DNA of 8,075 nucleotides, from the NCBI GenBank assembly GCA_014729495.1, contig WJJV01000123.1, positions 1 through 8,075 of the forward strand, in the 5' to 3' direction. Within the stretch, counting starts at the first letter, position 1. Every line of letters starts with the position of its first letter. Origin of the DNA: Candidatus Woesearchaeota archaeon (lineage in GTDB: Archaea > Nanobdellota > Nanobdellia > Woesearchaeales > UBA12501). Positions 1 through 6,067 of this stretch are shown here, piece after piece. The notes under the pieces are model-generated. The model worked only from the letters and a program-made list of their open reading frames with translations, was not told the DNA's origin and did no database searches. The position numbers were made by a program, and so were the translations under genes.

Positions 1-181
1 ACCCTCAGAAGCAGTCATGTACTGTATTCACTCACTCTGCTCGTGAAACAGCACGAAATAGAATAATAAAGTGGGGTTGAGAGGATTCAAACGAGCGTCG
101 CTACCCTCAGAAGCAGTCATGTACTGTATTCACTCACTCTGCTCGTGAAACAGCACGAAATAGAATAATAAAGTGGGGTTG
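1..181. repeat. 102-base-period direct repeat ending in tRNA 3' sequence
   Basis: Bases 1-79 are identical to bases 103-181. The first copy then continues into a sequence (80-95) that only resembles the tRNA 3' arm, while the second continues into the real tRNA-Pro gene. Each copy includes the tRNA acceptor strand (GGGGTTG on the plus strand) and about 70 bases that lie downstream of the tRNA. Each also contains a short inverted repeat, TCGTG-6 bases-CACGA (44-59 and 146-161). The first copy starts exactly at the window edge, so further copies may lie to the left. No open reading frame of note is present here. Confidence 0.93.
72..95 (-). pseudogene. Degenerate tRNA 3'-end fragment
   Basis: On the minus strand this reads as the 3' part of a tRNA: a T-loop-like TTTGAAT, a partial T stem, and the acceptor strand CAACCCC followed by A. 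It matches the acceptor of the intact tRNA-Pro exactly, but the T loop has T where C56 is expected. The bases to its 5' side (GCTCG) do not pair with the 3' T-stem strand, and no D arm or anticodon arm is present up to the neighbouring repeat. It is therefore a 3' fragment rather than a gene. It could be a remnant of tandem duplication or an integration-site (att) copy. Confidence 0.6.
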
Positions 182-277
182 GGAGGATTTGAACCCCCGA
201 TCACCACCGTTGCAGACACCTGGAACAATCTCAGGCATTCCCCGGGGTGGTATCATACCAATCTAGACCACAACCCC
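174..277 (-). tRNA. tRNA-Pro(GGG) with a 30-base intron
   Basis: A complete cloverleaf reads on the minus strand. The acceptor GGGGTTG (277-271) pairs with CAACCCC, the discriminator is A (174), and CCA is not encoded. The D arm GTCTAGATTGGTATGAT resembles tRNA-Pro D arms. The anticodon stem is CCACC/GGTGG, the variable loop is TGATC, and the T arm is GGGGG-TTCAAAT-CCTCC. Removing bases 210-239 leaves a 7-base anticodon loop, C C GGG G C, with anticodon GGG at 243-241. A73, G35, G36 and G37 all fit proline. The oddity is C rather than the near-universal U at position 33. The gene lies 34 bases downstream of the lipoprotein gene on the same strand, with no convincing TATA box, so co-transcription is possible. 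Confidence 0.92.
210..239 (-). other. Archaeal tRNA intron at position 37/38
   Basis: The 30-base insertion sits at the canonical archaeal site between tRNA positions 37 and 38. It supports a bulge-helix-bulge fold. Intron bases +2 to +8 (ATGCCTG) pair with CAGGTGT near the 3' end. Exon bases 33-35 pair with intron bases -4 to -6, with one C/C mismatch at position 32. Three-base bulges lie on both sides (36, 37, +1 and -2, -1, 38), and cutting after the second base of each bulge gives a 7-base loop. That is the substrate form of archaeal tRNA splicing endonuclease. Confidence 0.85.
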
Positions 278-311
278 ATGAAAAAGATGTGATGCAATTG
301 ATAGCTTGGCA

Positions 312-629
312 TCAGGATGCATCAATGTAATAGCCGAGAAGGGTGTCTTTTATAAGAGTTCCTTTTACAGTCACTTCTGATCCTTCTGCTGGCAGTGCCT
401 CACTGCTGACACCTATTGTTCCTGTCTCATCCTTGACCTGATATCCTGAAAGCTTTCCCAGCTTTATAGTGTTCTGCACAGTGCCTTTTACAGTCACCGT
501 ATCCCCTACATTATCCTGCTGCTTGACCTCGCTTATGTCCTGCGCACACCCTGCAATAATCAGCATGCTGGACATGATAATGCAGATCAGCAGGCACTTC
601 ATAATCCCTCTTGCTTTTTCTTCCATCAT
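312..629 (-). CDS. Small OB-fold lipoprotein
   Basis: This 105-residue protein has an N-terminal hydrophobic segment (about residues 11-27) ending in a lipobox, I-A-G-C, with Cys28 as the predicted lipidation site. It is therefore probably membrane-anchored and faces outward. The rest (about 42-102) is a compact beta-rich domain with two similar strand patterns, DTVTVKGTV and SEVTVKGTL, and a central GYQVKDETGTIGV. That pattern is typical of small OB-fold domains of the tRNA_anti-like/BOF type; the ligand is unknown. The start chosen overlaps the rad50-like stop as ATGA and has GGAGGG just upstream. Met10 is an alternative with its own GAGGG and would give a shorter, more typical signal peptide. 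The overlap implies translational coupling to the ATPase gene, although one product should be cytoplasmic and the other extracytoplasmic. Confidence 0.75.
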   Translation of the reverse strand: MMEEKARGIMKCLLICIIMSSMLIIAGCAQDISEVKQQDNVGDTVTVKGTVQNTIKLGKLSGYQVKDETGTIGVSSEALPAEGSEVTVKGTLIKDTLLGYYIDAS

Positions 630-2704
630 GCTCCCTCCATCACTGAGCTTACATGCCCTCTCTTCTCTATCCTCAATATGCTGTCCACAAAGCTCTCTAT
701 CTTTGGCTCGTGGCTGACAAGGATTATCTGCTGCATCTCAAGCTGCTCTATGACTTCTCTTACCTTGTCAAGCTGTTCTGATGAGAATCCATCTGTGGGC
801 TCATCAAGTATGATTATATCCTTTGTGCTTATCGCTCCTATCACATCATTGATTACCTTGTTTAAAGACAGCCTGTACGCAAGAGCCACTGATGTCTTCT
901 CTCCTCCGCTGAGATGCTCTATTGAGGTCTCATAGCCGTCCTGCTGCACTACAGGCGTGAAATCGTGGTCTAGACTGACAGACAATGCCTCATCCTCTAT
1001 CATTGTGCTGAACCACTGCTGGAATAGCTCGTTGAACTCTTCATAGACCTTTGCCATTATATGCTTCTCAATTATTGTCATGAGGCTGACGAACTTTCCC
1101 TCAAGCCATTCCTGCATGCCCTTGAGATTTGTTATCTTCTGTCTGGCCTGCTCTTTCTCAGCTATCTCCTTCTGCAATGACTCTGTTATCTTCCTTATCC
1201 CCTCTGCCTCTTTCTCCCAGGAGAGTTTCTTCATCTCAAGCTGCTTCTGCTTCTCCATTGCCTGATCAAGAAGTTTCCTGTGAGCAAGGTAGTTCTTCTC
1301 GCTGTCAGCGAACTCTGCTATCCTTTTGTTCAGGTCTATCTTCTCTGTGTTTATCTCTGCTATCTCCTTCTTTATTGATTCCTGTATTGACAAAAGCTCA
1401 TCTCTCCTCTGCATCTTCTCATTGAGCATCCTTGATGATGATTCTGCCTCTGCATGAAATCTCTCATATTTCTTCTCAAGCTCATAGAATGATTCTATTG
1501 TTCTGTTCAGCTCTTTCAGCGCTTCCTCTTTTTCAGGAAGTGCCTTCCTGAGCGCTTCAATATCCTGCCTGAGCCTGGACTGTCTCTCCTGCTCCCTTGT
1601 TGTTATCTGATTCCTGTATTCTTCAGGCACATCCTGCAAGCATGTCGGACAGCTGCTGAGCTGTGATATCTTATCTATGACAGACTGGGAGTTCTTCATG
1701 TTTATCTCAAGCTCATTAATCTTCAGCCTTGCCTGATTGAGCTCCTTGTCGATCTGCTCTTTTCTTGACAATGCCTGTTTCCTCTTCTCAGGATCAGGCT
1801 TCTCTATCTTGGGAGCATCCTTTGCCTTCTTCTGCAGATCTGACAGTATTGCATTTAGCTGCTCAAGCTCCCTGCTGTTCCTCTGATGGTAATCAAGCTT
1901 CTCTTTGAGCCTGGCATCGCTTGCTCCAAGCCTGCTCTTGAGCTCATTCAGCTGGCTCATCTCTTTCTCATATCTTGCTGCTGATTCCTTTGCATCTGCC
2001 ACTTCATTCTTTGCTTTCTCAAGATAAGGCATTAGAGATGCTGCCTCCTTCTCTGCTTTCTCAAGCTCTTTCCTGTTCTCAGACAGGCTTGCTTTCTTCT
2101 GCTCAAGATCATGGATGCTTCCTGCAAGCTCCTTTGTCCTGAGCTTGAGCTGCTTTGTGATTATGCTGGTGTTCTCTATAACCCTCTTGTACTTGTCTAT
2201 GCCAAATACTCTCCTGAGCGTATTGAGCCTTTCCTCCTTGTCATCAAATAGGATCTCTTTCATCTGCTCCTGGGGAGTGTAGACTGTATACCTGTACACA
2301 AGCTGCTTTGATTTTGAGACAAGTTCTTTTGGATAGCCCAGAACATCTATGATATGGGTCTTAAGCTCAACAGCAGTAAGGTCTTTCCTGACTCCATCTA
2401 TTATGAGATATCCTGTGTCCTGCTGGACACTCTTGTTGGTCCTTTTGAGGCCTCTCCTGATAATGATGTCTTTTCCTGATATGTTCATGTGAAGCTCTAC
2501 AGAACCCGTTTCTTTGCCATGCCTCAGGAGGCTCTCTCCTCTTAGGTCGCTTCTGAGTCCGAACAGGGCAAACTCAGCTGCCAGGAGTATTGTTGACTTT
2601 CCAGATCCTATGTCTCCTGAAAGCATGAGACTTCCCTGTGGAAAGATCACGTTCTCGCTCACATAGCTTCTTATGTTGTCAAGCTTTATGCTGTTAAGAA
2701 TCAT
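626..2704 (-). CDS. rad50: Compact Rad50/SbcC-like ATPase with zinc hook
   Basis: Rad50-family ATPases work with the Mre11 nuclease to process DNA double-strand breaks and tether ends. All expected parts are visible in 692 residues: Walker A GDIGSGKS (30-37), Q-loop Gln145 in YTPQEQM, a long charged coiled coil (about 175-350), the zinc hook CPTC (352-355), a returning coiled coil (about 365-545), the ABC signature LSGGEK (598-603), Walker B IIILDEPT (Asp634, Glu635) and the switch histidine His665 in LVSHE. Archaeal Rad50 proteins are usually about 850-1000 residues, so the coiled-coil arms are short. The ATG has GGAGGG eight to nine bases upstream and a TATA box before that. No mre11, herA or nurA is in the window, which differs from the common archaeal operon. 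A broader SMC-like ATPase name is possible, but hook plus both ATPase halves favours Rad50. Confidence 0.9.
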   Translation of the reverse strand: MILNSIKLDNIRSYVSENVIFPQGSLMLSGDIGSGKSTILLAAEFALFGLRSDLRGESLLRHGKETGSVELHMNISGKDIIIRRGLKRTNKSVQQDTGYLIIDGVRKDLTAVELKTHIIDVLGYPKELVSKSKQLVYRYTVYTPQEQMKEILFDDKEERLNTLRRVFGIDKYKRVIENTSIITKQLKLRTKELAGSIHDLEQKKASLSENRKELEKAEKEAASLMPYLEKAKNEVADAKESAARYEKEMSQLNELKSRLGASDARLKEKLDYHQRNSRELEQLNAILSDLQKKAKDAPKIEKPDPEKRKQALSRKEQIDKELNQARLKINELEINMKNSQSVIDKISQLSSCPTCLQDVPEEYRNQITTREQERQSRLRQDIEALRKALPEKEEALKELNRTIESFYELEKKYERFHAEAESSSRMLNEKMQRRDELLSIQESIKKEIAEINTEKIDLNKRIAEFADSEKNYLAHRKLLDQAMEKQKQLEMKKLSWEKEAEGIRKITESLQKEIAEKEQARQKITNLKGMQEWLEGKFVSLMTIIEKHIMAKVYEEFNELFQQWFSTMIEDEALSVSLDHDFTPVVQQDGYETSIEHLSGGEKTSVALAYRLSLNKVINDVIGAISTKDIIILDEPTDGFSSEQLDKVREVIEQLEMQQIILVSHEPKIESFVDSILRIEKRGHVSSVMEGA

Positions 2705-2712
2705 TGATTATA

Positions 2713-2756
2713 CCCTCCCTGATATGATATTGGTGGGGAATAAAGAATATATAAAT
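2713..2756 (-). promoter_or_regulatory. TATA box and SD for the rad50-like gene
   Basis: The minus strand carries ATTTATATA (2756-2748) about 45-50 bases before the ATG at 2704, and GGAGGG (2718-2713) as the ribosome binding site. Transcription would start near 2725, giving a leader of about 20 bases. This separates the gene from the kinase upstream and supports the chosen start. Confidence 0.6.
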
Positions 2757-2767
2757 ATTATTAATGT

Positions 2768-3610
2768 CTAAGCTCTAATAAGCATGCTTGCTCCGACTAT
2801 GCCGTAGTCCTTTAGCTTGTGGAGCCTGACAGGAGTGTTGTGCGCCTCTTTGAAAAAGAGGTTATTCCTCATTGCAGATATCATGGATTTCCTGAAGAAC
2901 CTGAAATTATTAGATACTCCTCCTCCAACCACCACTATGTCTGGGTTTATCACACAGATTATTATGGCAAGCAGTTCTCCAACATTTTTTCCGAACTCTT
3001 CATATATCCTCATCGCTTTCCTGTTTCCTTTCAGGGCCATGTCAGATATAAGGTAAGGGTCAGGCTTGATTCCGTGCTTCCTTGCTGCTCTTTTTATGAA
3101 TCTTCCTGAGCAGAACTCTTCAGCATGCTTCCCTTTGAAAGGTATTGCTCCGATCTCTCCTGCAAGGAAGTCCCTGCCCGATATTATCCTGTTATTGATC
3201 ACAATGCCTCCTCCAGTTCCTGTACCGAGTATCAGGCCAAAAACAGTTTTCATCTTTTTTCCTGTGCCTGCTGCAGACTCTCCAAGAGCAAAGCAGTTGG
3301 CATCATTGTTAACCTCAACTTTTTTCCTGAATCTTTTATGTATCATCTTCTTGAGAGGTATGTTCCTGACGCATCTGATGTTCGGAGATTCCAGCCAGTT
3401 TCCTTTCTCATCCACAGATCCTGCAGCGCCGATGCCTATTCCTGATACCTCATACTCAGAGAATGATTCAATGGCTTTGAATATGGTATCCATAAGCGCT
3501 TTCTTTTCCATAGGCGTAGAGAATGATGCTTTCTTGAGAACCTTGTTGCCTTTGACAAGCCCTGCAGCTATCTTTGATCCGCCTATGTCAATGCCTATCA
3601 GATAGCTCAT
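2768..3610 (-). CDS. ROK-family sugar kinase
   Basis: This 280-residue protein has the ROK/ASKHA sugar-kinase layout. The N-terminal phosphate loop is GIDIGGSKIA (6-15), the catalytic aspartate is Asp103 in NNDAN (101-105), the second phosphate motif is LGTGTGGG (128-135), and the C-terminal adenosine motif is INPDIVVVGGGVS (221-233). ROK members phosphorylate glucose, N-acetylmannosamine, fructose and similar sugars with ATP. The usual GEIGH motif reads GEIGA here (151-155), so the histidine that contacts sugar and zinc is missing. The CxCGxxGCxE zinc cluster is reduced to one cysteine (EEFCSGRF, 164-171). Substrate is therefore uncertain, although glucokinase is a reasonable guess because a phosphoglucose isomerase lies 75 bases upstream on the same strand. 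The start has no strong SD, but the reading frame begins with the phosphate-loop strand, as in the family. Confidence 0.85.
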   Translation of the reverse strand: MSYLIGIDIGGSKIAAGLVKGNKVLKKASFSTPMEKKALMDTIFKAIESFSEYEVSGIGIGAAGSVDEKGNWLESPNIRCVRNIPLKKMIHKRFRKKVEVNNDANCFALGESAAGTGKKMKTVFGLILGTGTGGGIVINNRIISGRDFLAGEIGAIPFKGKHAEEFCSGRFIKRAARKHGIKPDPYLISDMALKGNRKAMRIYEEFGKNVGELLAIIICVINPDIVVVGGGVSNNFRFFRKSMISAMRNNLFFKEAHNTPVRLHKLKDYGIVGASMLIRA

Positions 3611-3685
3611 TTTATTATTGAACCTTATTGGACATTATTGAAATAATTACATATTATTACATCTGCTGGCAGAAAGGCCAGGCTT

Positions 3686-4714
3686 TCAGCTTATGTAAGG
3701 GCCCATCTGTTTCTTGAGATCCTCTACAAGATCCACAGGGCTTGGATCTATTCCATACTCAAGCGCGAGATAATATCCTGCATACATTCCCATGAGTATT
3801 GATGAGAACATCCTCGCAAGCCTGTTGGGTCCGGTGAGCTTTATTATAAGCACAGGAAGACCTATATTCTGGAGTATCTCCTTTGTAATCTTCATCCTCT
3901 TCTTTATTCTCATGTGATCCTCTGCATCCTCAATGAAGATGAAATAATACCTGCTGTTCTTTGCCTGCTTGAAGCCTATCATGTCATTGTGGTTCATCTC
4001 AGGAAACACATTGAAGAAAGCAGGATGCTTGGAATTCTCATTGACAGCAGCTTTCCACAGTCTTGCCACTGCAATCATCCTGTCAGATGAGTATATTAGA
4101 GGTATCTTGTCTTTTATTCTTCCAACAATGTCTTTTGCGCTCTCTTTCATGTCCTTCTTCAGTGCTTTGACAACATCATCCATCTCTGATGTCTGGTCAG
4201 GAATCACTCCTGAGTTGGATAGTATATTAAGGATAGGAAGTGTCTGATAGCCTGTTGATGCTCTTGGCTGCAGCCCTTTTGGAACAAGCACAATAGGGCT
4301 TCTGCTGGATTCGCATAGCTCTCTCAGCTTTCCGCCTGAAGAGATGCACACGACCTTAGCTCCTTTTGACCTTGCTGACTTGAGGCATGCAAGAGCCTCT
4401 TCTGTATTTCCTGAATAGGATACGACAAATACAAGAGTTCCATGATTCACCCATTTGGGAACACTGTAATCTCTGATTACATCTACAGGAATGTCCACAT
4501 CAATATAACCCTTGACAATCTCTCCTGGAAGCGCTGATCCCCCCATTCCGCAGGCCACAACTCCTGTCACAGGACCTTCTATGGAGATGTCACTGCCGAG
4601 CTTTAAAGCCTCCTGGCATTGCTTCCAGAAACCATCAAGATACTCTATCATGTTCTCTGAGTCAACATCAGAGCTTATTTCATCATTTGCATCATGGTCA
4701 TCAGAATCTGGCAT
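3686..4714 (-). CDS. Bifunctional phosphoglucose/phosphomannose isomerase
   Basis: This 342-residue protein matches the archaeal single-polypeptide PGI/PMI family, which interconverts glucose-6-phosphate or mannose-6-phosphate with fructose-6-phosphate. Two SIS sugar-isomerase domains are visible: the first with GMGGSALPG (56-64) and the phosphate-binding SYSGNTEE (99-106), the second with ENSKHPAFFNVFPEMNHND (226-244). Glu226 and His242 have the same 16-residue spacing as the catalytic Glu203 and His219 described in the Pyrobaculum enzyme, and RASTGYQTLP (151-160) carries the conserved arginine. An acidic tail of about 21 residues (nine Asp/Glu) precedes the usual family start near Met22. 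The promoter spacing and GAGGTG five bases before the ATG support this longer start. With the downstream ROK kinase it could form a two-step sugar-entry pathway into glycolysis. Confidence 0.92.
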   Translation of the reverse strand: MPDSDDHDANDEISSDVDSENMIEYLDGFWKQCQEALKLGSDISIEGPVTGVVACGMGGSALPGEIVKGYIDVDIPVDVIRDYSVPKWVNHGTLVFVVSYSGNTEEALACLKSARSKGAKVVCISSGGKLRELCESSRSPIVLVPKGLQPRASTGYQTLPILNILSNSGVIPDQTSEMDDVVKALKKDMKESAKDIVGRIKDKIPLIYSSDRMIAVARLWKAAVNENSKHPAFFNVFPEMNHNDMIGFKQAKNSRYYFIFIEDAEDHMRIKKRMKITKEILQNIGLPVLIIKLTGPNRLARMFSSILMGMYAGYYLALEYGIDPSPVDLVEDLKKQMGPYIS

Positions 4715-4756
4715 CTGCTCACCTCATATGTAAGCATATGCCATGCATATATAAAT
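4715..4756 (-). promoter_or_regulatory. Isomerase promoter with overlapping palindromes
   Basis: A TATA box (ATTTATATA, minus strand, 4756-4748) lies about 38 bases before the isomerase ATG, and GAGGTG (4725-4720) is the SD. Two perfect inverted repeats fill the space between: ATATGC-CAT-GCATAT (4736-4750) and CATATG-TAAG-CATATG (4725-4740). They overlap each other and cover the stretch between the TATA box and the predicted start near 4725, a common location for an archaeal repressor operator. Their role as an operator is inferred. Confidence 0.5.
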
Positions 4757-4787
4757 TTTTATGTTGAGAGCGATCCCAGTATGTTCA

Positions 4788-4890
4788 AAATATTTATAAA
4801 TGACCTCTCAAAACCACTGATACAGGCTAAGAGATGTGGGCGTAGCTTGCCTGAATCTTTGCTTATATATCATACCAAGAATGGAGGCTT
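4788..4890 (+). promoter_or_regulatory. L15e promoter and possible structured leader
   Basis: TATTTATAAAT at about 4789-4799, preceded by an A-rich BRE-like stretch, is a good TATA box and predicts a start near 4818. The leader would begin with a stem-loop, CAGGC-t-AAG (4823-4831) pairing with CTTGCCTG (4846-4853) around a 14-base loop. A second TATA-like TTATATATC (4862-4870) would start transcription at about the ATG and would cut off the SD GGAGG (4883-4887), so the upstream one is preferred. The rest of this divergent gap to 4715 holds only the isomerase promoter. Confidence 0.45.
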
Positions 4891-4894
4891 TAGA

Positions 4895-5494
4895 ATGGGA
4901 TACTTAAAATATATGAGAGAGGCCTGGAAAAGGCCAAAACAGAATTCTGAGATGTGGAGACAGAGGCTTATCTCCTGGAGGAGAGAGCCCTCAACAGTAA
5001 GGATTGAGAAACCCACAAGGATTGACAGAGCCAGATCACTCGGCTACAAGGCAAAACAGGGATATATGATAGTGCGCCAGAAGGTGCTGAGAGGAGGGCA
5101 CAGAAGACCAGGACAGCACGGCGGAAGAAGGCCAAAGACACAGAGGAGATACCTTGCCCTGGATATCAACTACAAGGCAATAGCAGAGAGAAGGGCTTCA
5201 GCAAAATTCCCTAACTGTGAGGTCCTGAACTCTTATTGGGTTGCAAAGGACGGCAAGAACTACTGGTATGAGATCATACTTATAGACAGGAGCCATCCTG
5301 CAGTAAAAGCAGACAATAGTATCAGCTGGATATCAAAGCAGAAAGGAAGGGTTAACAGAGGGCTCACATCAGCTGGAAAGAAGTCCAGAGGATTGAGGAA
5401 AAAGGGAAAAGGATCTGAAAAGACAAGACCCAGCAGGAATGCCACATATATGAGAAAGGCTGGCAGGCAGAGAAAAGTCAGGCCAATGCGCTGA
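4895..5494 (+). CDS. rpl15e: 50S ribosomal protein L15e
   Basis: This 199-residue, strongly basic protein is a large-subunit component found in archaea and eukaryotes but not bacteria. Family blocks are clear: YMREAWKRP near the N terminus, WRREPSTVRIEKPTRIDRA, RSLGYKAKQGYMIVRQKVLRGG, the very conserved FPNCEVLNSYWV and YEIILIDRSHPAVKAD, and a lysine/arginine-rich C-terminal tail that binds rRNA. Length is close to the usual 190-200. The frame stays open for 201 bases upstream, but the family start (MGYLKYMREAW) is at 4895, preceded by GGAGG with a seven-base gap, so the upstream part is not counted. It is divergent from the isomerase gene and is followed 70 bases later by the FKBP gene, which has its own TATA box. 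Confidence 0.96.
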   Translation: MGYLKYMREAWKRPKQNSEMWRQRLISWRREPSTVRIEKPTRIDRARSLGYKAKQGYMIVRQKVLRGGHRRPGQHGGRRPKTQRRYLALDINYKAIAERRASAKFPNCEVLNSYWVAKDGKNYWYEIILIDRSHPAVKADNSISWISKQKGRVNRGLTSAGKKSRGLRKKGKGSEKTRPSRNATYMRKAGRQRKVRPMR

Positions 5495-5508
5495 TCTGTT
5501 CCCAAAAC

Positions 5509-5554
5509 ATTTAAATAAGACCTCTGAGGGTTGTTCTGTTAGGATTATGGAGGT
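5509..5554 (+). promoter_or_regulatory. Promoter and SD of the FKBP gene
   Basis: ATTTAAATA (5509-5517), just after the L15e stop and with an A-rich BRE-like CCCAAAAC before it, is a TATA box that predicts a start near 5538. GGAGGT (5549-5554) is an SD placed ten bases before the ATG, which is slightly long. The gene is probably transcribed separately from L15e, though read-through cannot be excluded because no T-run separates them. Confidence 0.5.
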
Positions 5555-5564
5555 TTGATATATT

Positions 5565-5990
5565 ATGGAAGTCAAGAAAGGAAGTAAAGTAAAGGTTAGC
5601 TATACAGGAACACTTGATGATGGGCAGGTATTTGACACATCAGAAGGAAAAGAGCCGCTTGAGTTTGAGGTAGGCGCAGGCATGATCATCCCTGGATTTG
5701 AGCAGGGCGTAATGGGCATGAAAGAAGGAGAAGAGAAGGAGATAAAGATAGAAGCAAAGGATGCCTATGGAGAAAGGGACGAGAACAATGTCCAGGCAAT
5801 ACCAAAGGACCAGGTAGATGTAGGCCAGGAAGTGAAAGAAGGAATGACCCTTGCTGTCCAGGCACCTAATGGCCAGAAGGTTCCTGTAAAGGTTACAAAA
5901 GTGGATGACCAGAATGTCTTCATTGATATGAACCATCCTCTTGCTGGAAAGAATCTCTCTTTCAAGGTGAAAGTAGAAGGTATTGAATAG
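5565..5990 (+). CDS. FKBP-type peptidyl-prolyl isomerase (SlyD-like)
   Basis: This 141-residue cytoplasmic protein is a short archaeal FKBP that speeds cis-trans isomerisation of prolyl bonds and usually also acts as a chaperone. The FKBP core is split around an inserted flap domain as in SlyD. The N-terminal core has Tyr13 in KVSYTG, Phe23-Asp24 in GQVFDTS, MIIPGFEQGVMGMKEGE (40-56) and AYG (67-69). The insert-in-flap domain spans about 75-127. The last core strand is in NHPLAGKNLSFKVKVEGIE. There is no signal peptide and no histidine-rich metal-binding tail like that of E. coli SlyD, so nickel handling is not indicated. A T-rich stretch follows the stop. Confidence 0.95.
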   Translation: MEVKKGSKVKVSYTGTLDDGQVFDTSEGKEPLEFEVGAGMIIPGFEQGVMGMKEGEEKEIKIEAKDAYGERDENNVQAIPKDQVDVGQEVKEGMTLAVQAPNGQKVPVKVTKVDDQNVFIDMNHPLAGKNLSFKVKVEGIE

Positions 5991-5998
5991 AACCAATT

Positions 5999-6022
5999 AT
6001 ATTTTTATTTTATATTATATTT
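5999..6022 (+). terminator. T-rich terminator after the FKBP gene
   Basis: Beginning eight bases after the FKBP stop, the plus strand has ATATTTTTATTTTATATT followed by more A/T, with T-runs of five and four. Archaeal termination generally depends on such T-rich stretches without a hairpin. The same bases contain several TATA-like words, so a promoter for a downstream RNA is also possible. Confidence 0.5.
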
Positions 6023-6067
6023 CTGGAGTACTTGCATGAGATGGAGTTCTTATTGGAGAATTTAGAG

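Noticed and set aside
3066..3605. Plus-strand open frame of 179 codons opposite the ROK kinase.
   Set aside because: It is antisense to a gene with clear family motifs and has no recognisable features of its own.
3666..3681. CTGGC/GCCAG inverted repeat after the isomerase gene as a terminator.
   Set aside because: Only 5 bp and no T-run follows on the minus strand; archaeal termination would not rely on it.
4694..4894. Open upstream extension of the L15e frame (67 extra residues).
   Set aside because: It crosses the divergent promoter region, lacks L15e similarity, and the family start with a good SD is at 4895.
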